5,688 nt of DNA from Acidobacteriota bacterium (lineage in GTDB: Bacteria; Acidobacteriota; Terriglobia; Acidiferrales; UBA7541). A model generated the notes under the pieces. It was not told the origin of the DNA, made no database searches, and saw only the letters and a list, made by a program, of their open reading frames with translations. How positions within the stretch are numbered: position 1 is the stretch's first letter; the number at the start of each line of letters is the position of its first letter. The position numbers and the translations under genes were made by a program. Below, piece after piece: positions 1 to 4,945 of this stretch. Where the stretch lies: contig PMOP01000311.1 of NCBI GenBank assembly GCA_003161495.1, forward strand, positions 1 to 5,688, in the 5' to 3' direction.

Positions 1-151
1 AAACAGTGCAGGCACGTTGATAATCTGATGTGCTCCAGATTTTCATCTTGCTCTGATCTGGGATAGCGTTGTTCGATCGCCGCAGATTCTACAAGAGCTC
101 TCGTTGTACCTGATAAGTTAATATAGCGTATAGCAATTTAAGTCATTTAAC

Positions 152-180
152 TTGACTGTAATATTGGTTTAGCGTTTACT
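152..180 (+). promoter_or_regulatory. candidate sigma70-type promoter for the 337-residue gene
   Basis: TTGACT at 152-157 matches five of six bases of the -35 consensus. TTTACT at 175-180 matches four of six bases of the -10 consensus, with 17 bases between them. It lies in the AT-rich part of the leader, about 200 bases before the ATG at 378, so it would give a long untranslated leader. TTTAAGTCA and TTTAACTTGA just upstream (around 137-155) form an imperfect inverted repeat that could be an operator. This is inferred from sequence alone. Confidence 0.35.
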
Positions 181-364
181 GGCCACAGACTTCCACAGTG
201 TGCTGAGAGGGATGCCCCCAGTTGTGGTGATTGAGTGCACGCCCCCGGAGAGAAAGACGCAAGGTCGGCACGAGGATGCTCACCGAATCAGAACGGATAC
301 TTTGGCATACCGCAAGGCCAAACGGGAACTGTTAGGTGGGCGAATCCTGCTCGCTTTTTGTTTT

Positions 365-370
365 AGGAGG
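365..370 (+). promoter_or_regulatory. strong ribosome binding site fixing the start at 378
   Basis: AGGAGG sits seven bases before ATG at 378. This near-perfect Shine-Dalgarno sequence decides between that ATG and the in-frame upstream ATG at 336, which has nothing comparable before it. Confidence 0.8.
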
Positions 371-377
371 ATATTTT

Positions 378-1391
378 ATGGACGATACAGGTCAAGGGCA
401 AGACCCCGCGGAATTCTCGACGAACCCCACGGGAAATGGCTCGAAACAGGCGTCCCCCGAGGAGGAACAGATATCTGCGGCAGGGCCAAACACAGTTGAG
501 CCAAGCGCGCAACTGTCCGTCCGCAAAAAAACCGGCCCGCGGACCCAGGAGGGCAAAAATAATAGTAAGCACAACGCGCTCCGTCACGGCATCTTTTCCG
601 AGGTCACTGTCCTTCCAGGTGAGTCGAGCGACGAATATGAGTCACTCTTAATTGGACTTTCGGAAGCGCTGAAACCAGAGGAACGACTCGAGAAGCTCCT
701 CGTCGAGAAGCTGGCAATGCTTTCGTGGCGCTATCGGCGACTGTTAGAAGCAGAGGGTGCGGAAATCCGGCAGGGCACCGAGTTTCTGGAATGGGACCAA
801 AGGACGCGGTACAGCCGTGAGGCGGAAATGGCCAAGCGACGTATCCCGGGAGAAGTCAAATCATCCGTCGAGATATCTTGCCTTATCCCGGAGATACAAA
901 ATCCCGAGATTCTTGAGTACTGTTTGAAATTGCTACTCGATCTCCAAAATGGAATTAAGTCTCGCGGCTTCAGTAAAGATATTGATTCTTCGATCCTTGC
1001 GATAATCTACGGCCCCAAGATGAATCTGCACGAGACTCTCCCTCGTCGTTATTCGGTGTGGTGCAATATCTCCACGACGCCGGAGGAGGAGCGCCAGCGC
1101 AATGGGTATTCGACACCGGAAGAATGCAAAAACAGAGTGTTGTCTGAAATTGAGGTTGAGATTCGACGCCTCCGAGATTATCGACAAGAACAGGCTGAAA
1201 AGGAGTATGAACGCACGAAGTTAGAAATCCTGCGGAGGAAAGTTCCTGAGTCTGGGAATCTCGATCGATTGCTTCGATACGAAACCACCTTGGAAAGAGC
1301 CTTCGACCGCACGCTGAGTCAGCTCGAGCGCGCACAGCGCATACGCAAAGGGCAACCATTGCCGCCCCAGGTGGACGTCAAGATTTCCTGA
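378..1391 (+). CDS. conserved hypothetical protein of the GPRTxEGK/NALRHG family, 337 aa
   Basis: The start is the ATG seven bases after AGGAGG. The first 50 residues are low in complexity and rich in Gly, Glu, Pro and Ser, so probably disordered. Residues 52-72 carry the block TGPRTQEGK ... KHNALRHGIF. A largely helical, charged middle follows (about 84-155), and the C-terminal block at about 292-327 reads LDRLLRYETTLERAFDRTL ... RAQRIRKGQ. I know this combination of a basic N-terminal motif and a C-terminal RYE...ER.F.R.L..LER.QR.R.G block from hypothetical proteins common, often in several copies, in Acidobacteriota and related soil bacteria. No enzymatic function is established that I know of. 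There is no signal peptide or membrane segment. The basic motif and helical body would fit nucleic-acid or protein binding, but that is a guess. It stands alone, convergent with the vapC remnant, and I see no clear terminator between them. Confidence 0.8.
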   Translation: MDDTGQGQDPAEFSTNPTGNGSKQASPEEEQISAAGPNTVEPSAQLSVRKKTGPRTQEGKNNSKHNALRHGIFSEVTVLPGESSDEYESLLIGLSEALKPEERLEKLLVEKLAMLSWRYRRLLEAEGAEIRQGTEFLEWDQRTRYSREAEMAKRRIPGEVKSSVEISCLIPEIQNPEILEYCLKLLLDLQNGIKSRGFSKDIDSSILAIIYGPKMNLHETLPRRYSVWCNISTTPEEERQRNGYSTPEECKNRVLSEIEVEIRRLRDYRQEQAEKEYERTKLEILRRKVPESGNLDRLLRYETTLERAFDRTLSQLERAQRIRKGQPLPPQVDVKIS

Positions 1392-1443
1392 TTCCGAGGG
1401 CAGTAAATTGGCTAATCTGTTTCCGCGCTGGCACGCCACCTTC

Positions 1444-1677
1444 TTATATCGAGGCATGTTTCAATCGAGTTAAAAATCCGTCTATCTGGTCGAAAGTGAT
1501 TCGCTTGCAACGGTAAGCCATCATAAGTCCATTCCCAACTTCATAGAACCACAGCTTTGGGAGCAGAGCGCGTTTTTCGGAGAGACTTGTGAGGACGGAT
1601 AGGCTGTATTCTCGATTCGCTTCGTCGTCAAGAAACCACTGGAGCGTAAAAGAAGCGTCCAGCACAAAATCACTCAC
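1444..1677 (-). pseudogene. vapC: truncated VapC-like PIN-domain toxin
   Basis: The N-terminus SDFVLDASFTLQWFLDDE is a typical PIN-domain opening with the first metal-binding aspartate at residue 7. The block LLPKLWFYEVGNGLMMAYR carries the second acidic residue, Glu46. VapC toxins are metal-dependent RNases of about 125-140 residues. This frame stops at residue 77, just after the helix FLTRLKHASI. The half holding the third and fourth catalytic aspartates is missing, and nothing PIN-like is readable downstream in that frame. It is therefore most likely inactive. The start is GTG at 1677, overlapping the antitoxin stop by four bases (GTGA), the usual coupling in these operons. The family assignment is firm. 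Loss of function is inferred from the missing residues. A sequencing or assembly break at about 1444 is an alternative explanation. Confidence 0.75.
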
Positions 1678-1766
1678 AGACGGGGGCCCTCGTGAATTAA
1701 CTCTTTCACGGAAACCCCTTCGAGGCGCACCCGTTTCTTCTCGACAAATGCGAGCATTTCACGCAC
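1674..1766 (-). pseudogene. vapB: C-terminal remnant of the VapB-type antitoxin
   Basis: This frame gives 30 residues from a possible GTG at 1766, including REMLAFVEKKRVRLEGVSV and KELIHEGPRL. The ending VSVKELIHEGxR resembles the C-terminal toxin-binding tail of small antitoxins encoded just before VDAS-type VapC toxins. A stop at 1770-1772 closes the frame upstream, so the N-terminal DNA-binding part is gone or out of frame. An adjacent frame is open from about 2004 down to a TGA at 1760-1762 and ends ERLAAALLIGRA, so a frameshift between the two parts is possible, though I do not recognise that upstream peptide. The stop overlaps the vapC start, which supports this being the original gene pair. 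No good ribosome binding site precedes the GTG. Confidence 0.5.
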
Positions 1767-1896
1767 GGCCTATCAGCAGCGCCGCCGCTAAGCGTTCCGC
1801 AGGGACGCTGGAGCGCATCCGCGCCCCCTGCTGTTCCATGAGTTCGGGAATGGTCAAGTTGTCGCCCGCCTGAAGTGTACAGAGGAGAAATACAGA

Positions 1897-1992
1897 ATGG
1901 CCACTTGCAACCCATTGAGTAGCAATGACTTGTGGGTGGCCAATTTCCGATTGTCCACTGTATACTTCATGCGGGAGGACACCAAATGTTGA
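1897..1992 (+). CDS. possible 31-residue small protein, coupled to the next gene
   Basis: An ATG at 1897 follows AGGAG (1883-1887) by nine bases and opens a frame of 31 codons starting MATCNPLSSNDLWVANFR. Its stop TGA (1990-1992) overlaps the ATG of the next gene by seven bases. The same kind of overlap recurs further along this cluster, and that is the main reason to list it. The peptide has no recognisable motif. It could be a leader peptide driving translation of the 69-residue protein, or just chance, since it lies opposite an open minus-strand frame. Confidence 0.3.
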   Translation: MATCNPLSSNDLWVANFRLSTVYFMREDTKC

Positions 1993-2195
1993 AAAAGGAA
2001 TTCATTCGCGATGGCAACCGCAGAATCATCGGCTCGGTCACGACCGAGTACAGCGACACTTCCGCCGTTGTCCGTGACCAAGGGAACCGGATTGCGGGGC
2101 GCACTAGCGACCGTTTTCACACGACCCGCGACAGTAGCGGAAAGCTTGTCTCGATTAACTCTACTGATCCCGGTCTACTGATCCGCAAGAAGTAG
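1986..2195 (+). CDS. conserved small hypothetical protein, 69 aa
   Basis: ATG at 1986 follows GGGAGG (1973-1978) by seven bases, a better start than the in-frame ATG at 1932. The protein begins MLKKEFIRDGNRRIIGSVTT and then reads as short beta-strand-like repeats with the recurring pattern R-D-x-x-x-(K/R)-(I/L)-x-(G/S): IRDGNRRIIGS, VRDQGNRIAGR and TRDSSGKLVSI. It ends LLIRKK. Such small proteins with repeated RD..G.(I/L)..(R/S) hairpins are, in my memory, widespread in acidobacterial genomes and have no assigned function. There is no signal peptide, membrane segment or cysteine. It is the first well-supported gene of the plus-strand cluster and is separated from the next by 91 bases containing a strong hairpin. 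Confidence 0.65.
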   Translation: MLKKEFIRDGNRRIIGSVTTEYSDTSAVVRDQGNRIAGRTSDRFHTTRDSSGKLVSINSTDPGLLIRKK

Positions 2196-2228
2196 CTGTC
2201 CGGTCTCGTTCGTGACGAATTGAAGCAG

Positions 2229-2251
2229 GGCGAGGGGTGTAAGCCCTCGCC
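2229..2251 (+). terminator. strong hairpin between small genes; terminator, attenuator or processing site
   Basis: GGCGAGGG (2229-2236) and CCCTCGCC (2244-2251) form a perfect eight-pair GC-rich stem around a seven-base loop, extendable by a G-U pair outside. The following bases, TAGCTGTCT, contain only scattered Ts, so this is a poor intrinsic terminator. It lies between the stop of the 69-residue gene (2195) and the ribosome binding site of the next (2272-2277). It could cause partial termination, stabilise the upstream message or mark the cluster's internal boundary. Confidence 0.4.
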
Positions 2252-2286
2252 TAGCTGTCTACCGCCAGCCCAAGGAGAAAAGCAAA

Positions 2287-2445
2287 ATGTGCAATATCGG
2301 CAAACCTCTTGAAATCCTCGACGTCGAGCAACTCAGCCTTCCGGCATCCCTGCGCCGGGAACAGGAACAGCCGGAAGAGCAGCCTGTGACCAGCGAGGTC
2401 CCGGTCACGGCGGAGACGACCGTTGAGACTGTCACCGTCGAGTAG
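2287..2445 (+). CDS. small acidic hypothetical protein, 52 aa
   Basis: ATG at 2287 is preceded by AAGGAG (2272-2277) at nine bases. The product starts MCNIGKPLEILDVEQLSLPA, continues with a Glu/Gln/Pro-rich stretch (about 24-33) and ends in a Val/Thr/Glu repeat-like tail, VPVTAETTVETVTVE. It is strongly acidic, without a membrane segment, and probably mostly disordered, which would suit a short linear binding peptide or an antitoxin-like partner; that is only an inference. Its last 23 bases overlap the proposed start of the 308-residue gene, so the two are likely co-translated. The synonymous sites favour G and C, as in the following genes, which supports it being coding. I do not recognise a named family. 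Confidence 0.6.
   Translation: MCNIGKPLEILDVEQLSLPASLRREQEQPEEQPVTSEVPVTAETTVETVTVE
2386..2408 (+). repeat. inverted repeat just before the start of the 308-residue gene
   Basis: GTGACC (2386-2391) and GGTCAC (2403-2408) are perfect complements around an 11-base loop. They lie inside the 52-residue gene and end 15 bases before the proposed TTG start at 2423. The hairpin would sit just before the GGAG at 2412-2415 and could affect access to it. Six pairs in a GC-rich region can also arise by chance. Confidence 0.25.
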
Positions 2446-3349
2446 CGCTAACTTGGCGCGGCGCTCCAGTCACGGCGGCGCTTTGCCACACGCCAAGTAC
2501 GGCGTGGACTTAGCGAAGGTGCCCGACACCTACATCGAACCATTCACGGCTTACCGTGCATGGAACTGGTCAGCCGAGGGGATCACTTCCCTGAACGGGG
2601 TGCTGTGGACTCCGAGGCAAGCCTTCGAAGCTAACTGCCACTATGCTGCTGACCTGTGCTCGATGCGGGCAGCGGCAATTGGGTCGGTAGCAGCGGAATT
2701 CTGGGAGTCGAAGTCCCACCAAGTCCCCGAGCCCGGCTGCACGTGCGGGATGTACGCCGGGATAAACATGCAGCACATGATCGACATCGGGTACATCCAG
2801 CGCGGAATTCACGGCGAGGTATCCATTTGGGGAAGGCTATACCGCCACGCGCTCGGCTGGCGCGCTCAGTACGCGTATCCGAAATTCTTCGTCGTCCCGG
2901 CGAACATGGTTCCCTTCCGTTTTGACGAAGCGCAGGAACGCCTCAAGGCGTTGGTCGAGTTCGACGTTGACATCTACCTCCAGCCGGAACGCGAGGTGCG
3001 TGTCGGACAGGAAAAAATCCCGCTCTGGATAAAGGACTACGGCTACAGCCAACAGGGCATTTCATTTCTGATCGAGAAGCGGCAGAAGTGGTACTCCGGC
3101 GAGAAGGTAGTCCACACCCTTGCTGTCGGCGACCGCGTCGCGGTATTCGGCGGCGCAAACGGCGGCGGCATCGGCGTGGTTAGGGAAATCAACGGCGACG
3201 AGATGTACTACACGATGTTCAGCCTGAATGTGGTATTTCGCAAGAAGGTCAAGGACGTCGAGTGGAACGAACGGAACTGGCGGTGGGAGACGACAGGACT
3301 GGGCATGATGCGCAAGCTCGCGCTGGGAGGCGACCGATGCCGTTCGTGA
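2423..3349 (+). CDS. conserved hypothetical protein with CxCGxYA and GEVxxWGR motifs, 308 aa
   Basis: I chose TTG at 2423, with GGAG at 2412-2415 seven bases before it and overlap with the preceding gene. GTG at 2504 is an alternative start, since homology-like sequence begins only near residue 36. In order: TYIEPFTAYRAWNW (36-49), GITSLNGVLWTP (53-64), VPEPGCTCGMYAGIN (101-115), GEVSIWGRLYRHALGWRAQY (131-150) followed by AYP, and a C-terminal stretch GDRVAVFGGANGGGIGVVREI (236-256) that looks like a KOW or SH3-like small barrel. Cys72, Cys79, Cys106 and Cys108 could bind a metal. The HxVPxxxCxCGxYA...GxVxxWGxxxxHxxGxRAxxAYP pattern also occurs, as I recall, in uncharacterised actinobacterial and phage-associated proteins. 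No function is known to me. It has no signal peptide and is soluble, with Trp- and Tyr-rich surfaces. It is the largest member of the cluster and overlaps the next gene by 13 bases. Confidence 0.75.
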   Translation: MRLSPSSSANLARRSSHGGALPHAKYGVDLAKVPDTYIEPFTAYRAWNWSAEGITSLNGVLWTPRQAFEANCHYAADLCSMRAAAIGSVAAEFWESKSHQVPEPGCTCGMYAGINMQHMIDIGYIQRGIHGEVSIWGRLYRHALGWRAQYAYPKFFVVPANMVPFRFDEAQERLKALVEFDVDIYLQPEREVRVGQEKIPLWIKDYGYSQQGISFLIEKRQKWYSGEKVVHTLAVGDRVAVFGGANGGGIGVVREINGDEMYYTMFSLNVVFRKKVKDVEWNERNWRWETTGLGMMRKLALGGDRCRS

Positions 3350-3414
3350 TCATTCTACTCGTTCTGGTCTACAGGCTCGCCTACCGCGCCGGACGGAGGA
3401 GCGTGCTGCGATGA
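3337..3414 (+). CDS. 25-residue single-pass membrane peptide
   Basis: ATG at 3337 follows GGGAGG (3325-3330) by six bases, an excellent ribosome binding site inside the end of the preceding gene. The peptide starts MPFVIILLVLVYRLAYRAGR. It has a hydrophobic helix over about residues 3-16 and a basic tail with five arginines in all, which predicts the C-terminus in the cytoplasm. The frame overlaps the 308-residue gene by 13 bases, and its TGA overlaps the next start (ATGATG at 3411-3416). The combination of strong binding site, clean hydrophobic helix and overlaps at both ends argues for a real gene. It resembles small type-I-toxin-like or regulatory membrane peptides in form only. Confidence 0.55.
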   Translation: MPFVIILLVLVYRLAYRAGRRSVLR

Positions 3415-3867
3415 TGAAATGGCTCAAGCAAATGCTACTGCTGAACGCGGCGCTGTTGCCGCCGATGCTTGTCTTTCCGGCGCTGTGCCTGCTCCCGCTC
3501 TTCGCCGCGCACCCAGACCCCGGCTGGGCGCAAGCGTGCTTTTGGTTCGGGCCGCTGAGCGCGGCGTTTTGGACTTTGGTCTATTCCCAATGGTCATCCG
3601 CGAGGGCGTGGCAGCGGATGGGTCGGCTCCACGAGTGGCGCAAAGACCACGGCGGTCTACTTGTCACCGTCACGAAGGCGACCGCGTGGATGTTCTTAGG
3701 GCTGTTCGGATCATTCCTCTGCGAGGTCGCGCTCCCGATCGCTTTCCAGCGCGAGCCGCATGCGATGTTCGAAAGCACAGCCCGGCTCCCTGTGGTTCGC
3801 TCTGTTCCCGCTCGCGTGCTATTTCCCGCTCTTCGCGGCACGGGCTTGGAGGAAACGACATGTATAG
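3411..3867 (+). CDS. four-helix membrane protein, frameshifted near its end
   Basis: ATG at 3411 (or 3414) follows GGAGGAG (3395-3401) and overlaps the stop of the 25-residue peptide. Hydrophobic segments lie at about residues 8-33, 40-60 and 88-112, with a basic loop between the second and third (RAWQRMGRLHEWRKDH). After residue 122 the frame becomes Arg- and Ser-rich, loses all membrane character and runs on to 3914. The frame one base further on (from 3778) instead reads QPGSLWFALFPLACYFPLF followed by ARAWRKRHV and stops at 3865-3867. That is an excellent fourth membrane helix with a basic end, and its stop overlaps the next start by eight bases. The natural protein is therefore about 151 residues, and the sequence carries one extra base, or a +1 shift, near 3760-3778. 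The reading as given yields 167 residues with a non-native tail. I do not recognise the family. Confidence 0.65.
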
Positions 3868-4306
3868 GCGTACGGTCTACAAGGTCGTCGACATCGACTC
3901 CCGCAGGCGCATAGCCCTCCAGTGCGTCGATCTACTTCTGTGGGACGCGACGCCCAGGCAAAGGAAGAGGATCGCCGACCGGATACTTGCCATGTGCGAC
4001 GGCATGCATTCGAAGAGGGAGCGCAAACCCGTCAGGATGACGCCGGAACTGCTGGACGATCTCCTTCGCATCCACGCAAGCTGCGTCCACGACCAAGAGG
4101 GCAAGTGCGGGTTGCTTCTGTCCGTCAGTTCGCTTTGCTGGGAAATCAATCAGGCGTGCGATCTATCCGACGACACGGACAAGGGATTCAAGCGTCGCGA
4201 CCCGACGTGCGCGGCGAGACCGCTGAGGACTCCCTTCGTCGAGGACGGAATTAGGCAGGTCGAAAGCATGTTCGAAAAGGACACGGATGGCAAAGACCGA
4301 GGATAA
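3860..4306 (+). CDS. cysteine-rich hypothetical protein, 148 aa
   Basis: ATG at 3860 follows GGAGGA (3848-3853) by six bases. Although the frame is open from 3419, the upstream part is the shadow of the membrane protein. The product begins MYRRTVYKVVDIDSRRRIAL and is predicted mostly helical, with a basic stretch at about 31-59 (PRQRKRIADRIL ... HSKRERKPVRM). It has seven cysteines (22, 46, 75, 83, 93, 100 and 117), notable for a protein without a signal peptide. Cys75, Cys83, Cys93 and Cys100, with His72 and His77 nearby, could form a metal site. Positive charge plus possible zinc binding would fit a nucleic-acid-binding protein, but no known fold is recognisable. It overlaps the genes on both sides (8 bases upstream, 20 downstream), in keeping with the cluster. 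Confidence 0.6.
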   Translation: MYRRTVYKVVDIDSRRRIALQCVDLLLWDATPRQRKRIADRILAMCDGMHSKRERKPVRMTPELLDDLLRIHASCVHDQEGKCGLLLSVSSLCWEINQACDLSDDTDKGFKRRDPTCAARPLRTPFVEDGIRQVESMFEKDTDGKDRG

Positions 4307-4424
4307 CCTGTTCGACACGATCATCCGCCTGTGGTTCGAAGCGCGGGAGAGACCCATTGCCATCTCTATTTTCCGCCAGCAGACCTGGCAGGAACTCTTT
4401 TTCCTTAAACCGAGATTTTTTTAA
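4287..4424 (+). pseudogene. start of a small gene truncated by the insertion sequence
   Basis: ATG at 4287 follows AAAAGG (4275-4280) by six bases and overlaps the end of the 148-residue gene by 20 bases, like the other members of the cluster. The first 23 or so residues (MAKTEDNLFDTIIRLWFEAR) look like an ordinary helical N-terminus. The rest runs into the terminal DNA of the IS110-type element and stops at 4422-4424 in its T-rich end. The original gene was probably longer; its remainder is not visible to the right of the element, where the fic gene begins. I do not recognise the family. Confidence 0.4.
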
Positions 4425-4870
4425 GTTGTCACCGCAAGAACCGGAGCGCGATAGCGTTCGTTCTTGCACAAGACCGTCCAAGCCATGCGAACCAGTTTGT
4501 TGGCCAAGGCCACGATGACCACATTCTGATGCGTGCGCCCCAGTAATTGCGCTAACCAATGACTCAAACCGGGCGATTGCTTGTGTCGCTGTTGCAGTAC
4601 GCTGCGTGCACCTTGAATGAACAGAGTTCGTAAGTACTTATTGCCTCTTTTACTGATGCCCAGCAATTTCTGTTTACCCCCGGTGGAATACTCTCCCGGA
4701 ACGATCCCCATCCAGGCCGCTAGATATCGCCCTTTTTGAAATGCGCTAGCGTTGCCCACCGCAGCGATCAGGGCCGTCGCGGTAACCGGGCCGATTCCGG
4801 GAATCTCCGTGAGTCGTTGGCAGTCCTCATTCTCTTTCGCCGTTTTCTGAATGACCTTGTCCATCGCAAC
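4350..4870 (-). mobile_element. remnant of an IS110/IS1111-type insertion sequence
   Basis: The core is the C-terminal part of an IS110-family transposase on the minus strand, plus its 3' flank. The left edge is approximate: it lies between the last cluster-like coding sequence (about 4345) and the transposase stop at 4421. The right edge is where similarity to the transposase is lost, near 4862-4875. Roughly the N-terminal half of the transposase is missing, so the element cannot move by itself. IS110-type elements usually lack clear terminal inverted repeats and target duplications, so I cannot set the ends exactly. Confidence 0.6.
4421..4870 (-). pseudogene. IS110-family transposase, C-terminal fragment
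   Basis: The fragment reads CQRLTEIPGIGPVTATALIA, then AFQKGRYLAAWMGIVPGEYS, GGKQKLLGISKRGNKYLRTL, and a helical end with NVVIVALANKLVRMAWTVL. This is the hallmark C-terminal domain (Transposase_20, PF02371) of IS110/IS1111 transposases, with the IPGIG helix-hairpin-helix, the G(I/L)xP..xSSGGK-like block and the serine-domain region. Full proteins are about 320-400 residues with an N-terminal RuvC-like DEDD domain, which is absent here. The open frame continues to an ATG at 4966, but residues before about 33 do not resemble transposase: they are translated from the 11-bp repeats and the antisense of the fic start. It is a non-functional leftover. The stop is TAA at 4421-4423. Confidence 0.85.
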
Positions 4871-4872
4871 GG

Positions 4873-4902
4873 TTGACATGGCGACCACAATGGCGAGATT
4901 AT
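4873..4902 (+). promoter_or_regulatory. candidate promoter for the fic gene at the broken IS end
   Basis: TTGACA at 4873-4878 is a perfect -35 match. GATTAT at 4897-4902, 18 bases later, matches four of six bases of the -10. It points towards the fic gene, whose ATG is at 4946, and partly overlaps the 11-bp repeats, so a repeat-binding protein could control it. TATGAT at 4911-4916 is a better -10 by itself but has no -35 at proper spacing. Sequence-only inference. Confidence 0.35.
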
Positions 4903-4933
4903 GGCGAGAATATGATAGGATTATGGCGAGATT
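4890..4933 (+). repeat. four tandem 11-bp repeats upstream of fic
   Basis: Four consecutive 11-base units occur: ATGGCGAGATT (4890-4900), ATGGCGAGAAT (4901-4911), ATGATAGGATT (4912-4922) and ATGGCGAGATT (4923-4933). Units 1 and 4 are identical, unit 2 differs at one base, and unit 3 is more divergent. A period of 11 is close to one turn of DNA, so repeated protein binding on one face is possible. The array lies between the transposase remnant and the fic start, and stops in the fic frame show it is not translated with fic. Confidence 0.7.
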
Positions 4934-4945
4934 AGGACCGAGAAG

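Larger units (their letters stand above)
1..377. other. AT-rich non-coding leader region
   Basis: No reading frame here has both a convincing start with a ribosome binding site and a recognisable product. All three plus-strand frames meet stops within the first 70 bases. The left 200 bases are clearly richer in A and T than the rest of the window, as expected of an intergenic promoter region. CCAGAT at 35-40 is complementary to ATCTGG at 56-61 and could form a weak hairpin, but no T-tract follows it. A frame at 200-499 is open but overlaps the strong start at 378 and looks like a shadow. Confidence 0.6.

Noticed and set aside
35..61. Hairpin CCAGAT/ATCTGG as a terminator of an upstream gene
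   Set aside because: Only six pairs around a 15-base loop, without a T-tract and without a visible upstream gene end.
200..499. 99-residue plus-strand frame
   Set aside because: It overlaps the strongly supported start at 378, lacks a ribosome binding site and has an arginine-rich, motif-free translation typical of a shadow frame.
970..1359. 129-residue minus-strand frame opposite the 337-residue gene
   Set aside because: Fully antisense to a well-supported gene, with a composition typical of a shadow and no ribosome binding site.
1961..1966. TATACT as a -10 box for the small-gene cluster
   Set aside because: No acceptable -35 lies 16-18 bases upstream, and it would leave almost no leader before the ATG at 1986.
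1762..2004. Open minus-strand frame with codons ending ERLAAALLIGRA
   Set aside because: It has no good start codon with a binding site, opposes better-supported plus-strand genes, and its peptide is not recognisable. It is kept only as a possible frameshifted part of the antitoxin.
3419..3859. N-terminal extension of the 148-residue protein in the same open frame
   Set aside because: It is the off-frame reading of the membrane-protein gene, rich in Arg and Ala. GGAGGA before the ATG at 3860 gives a clear later start.
4412..4422. T-tract at the IS edge as an intrinsic terminator of the cluster
   Set aside because: No GC-rich stem precedes it.
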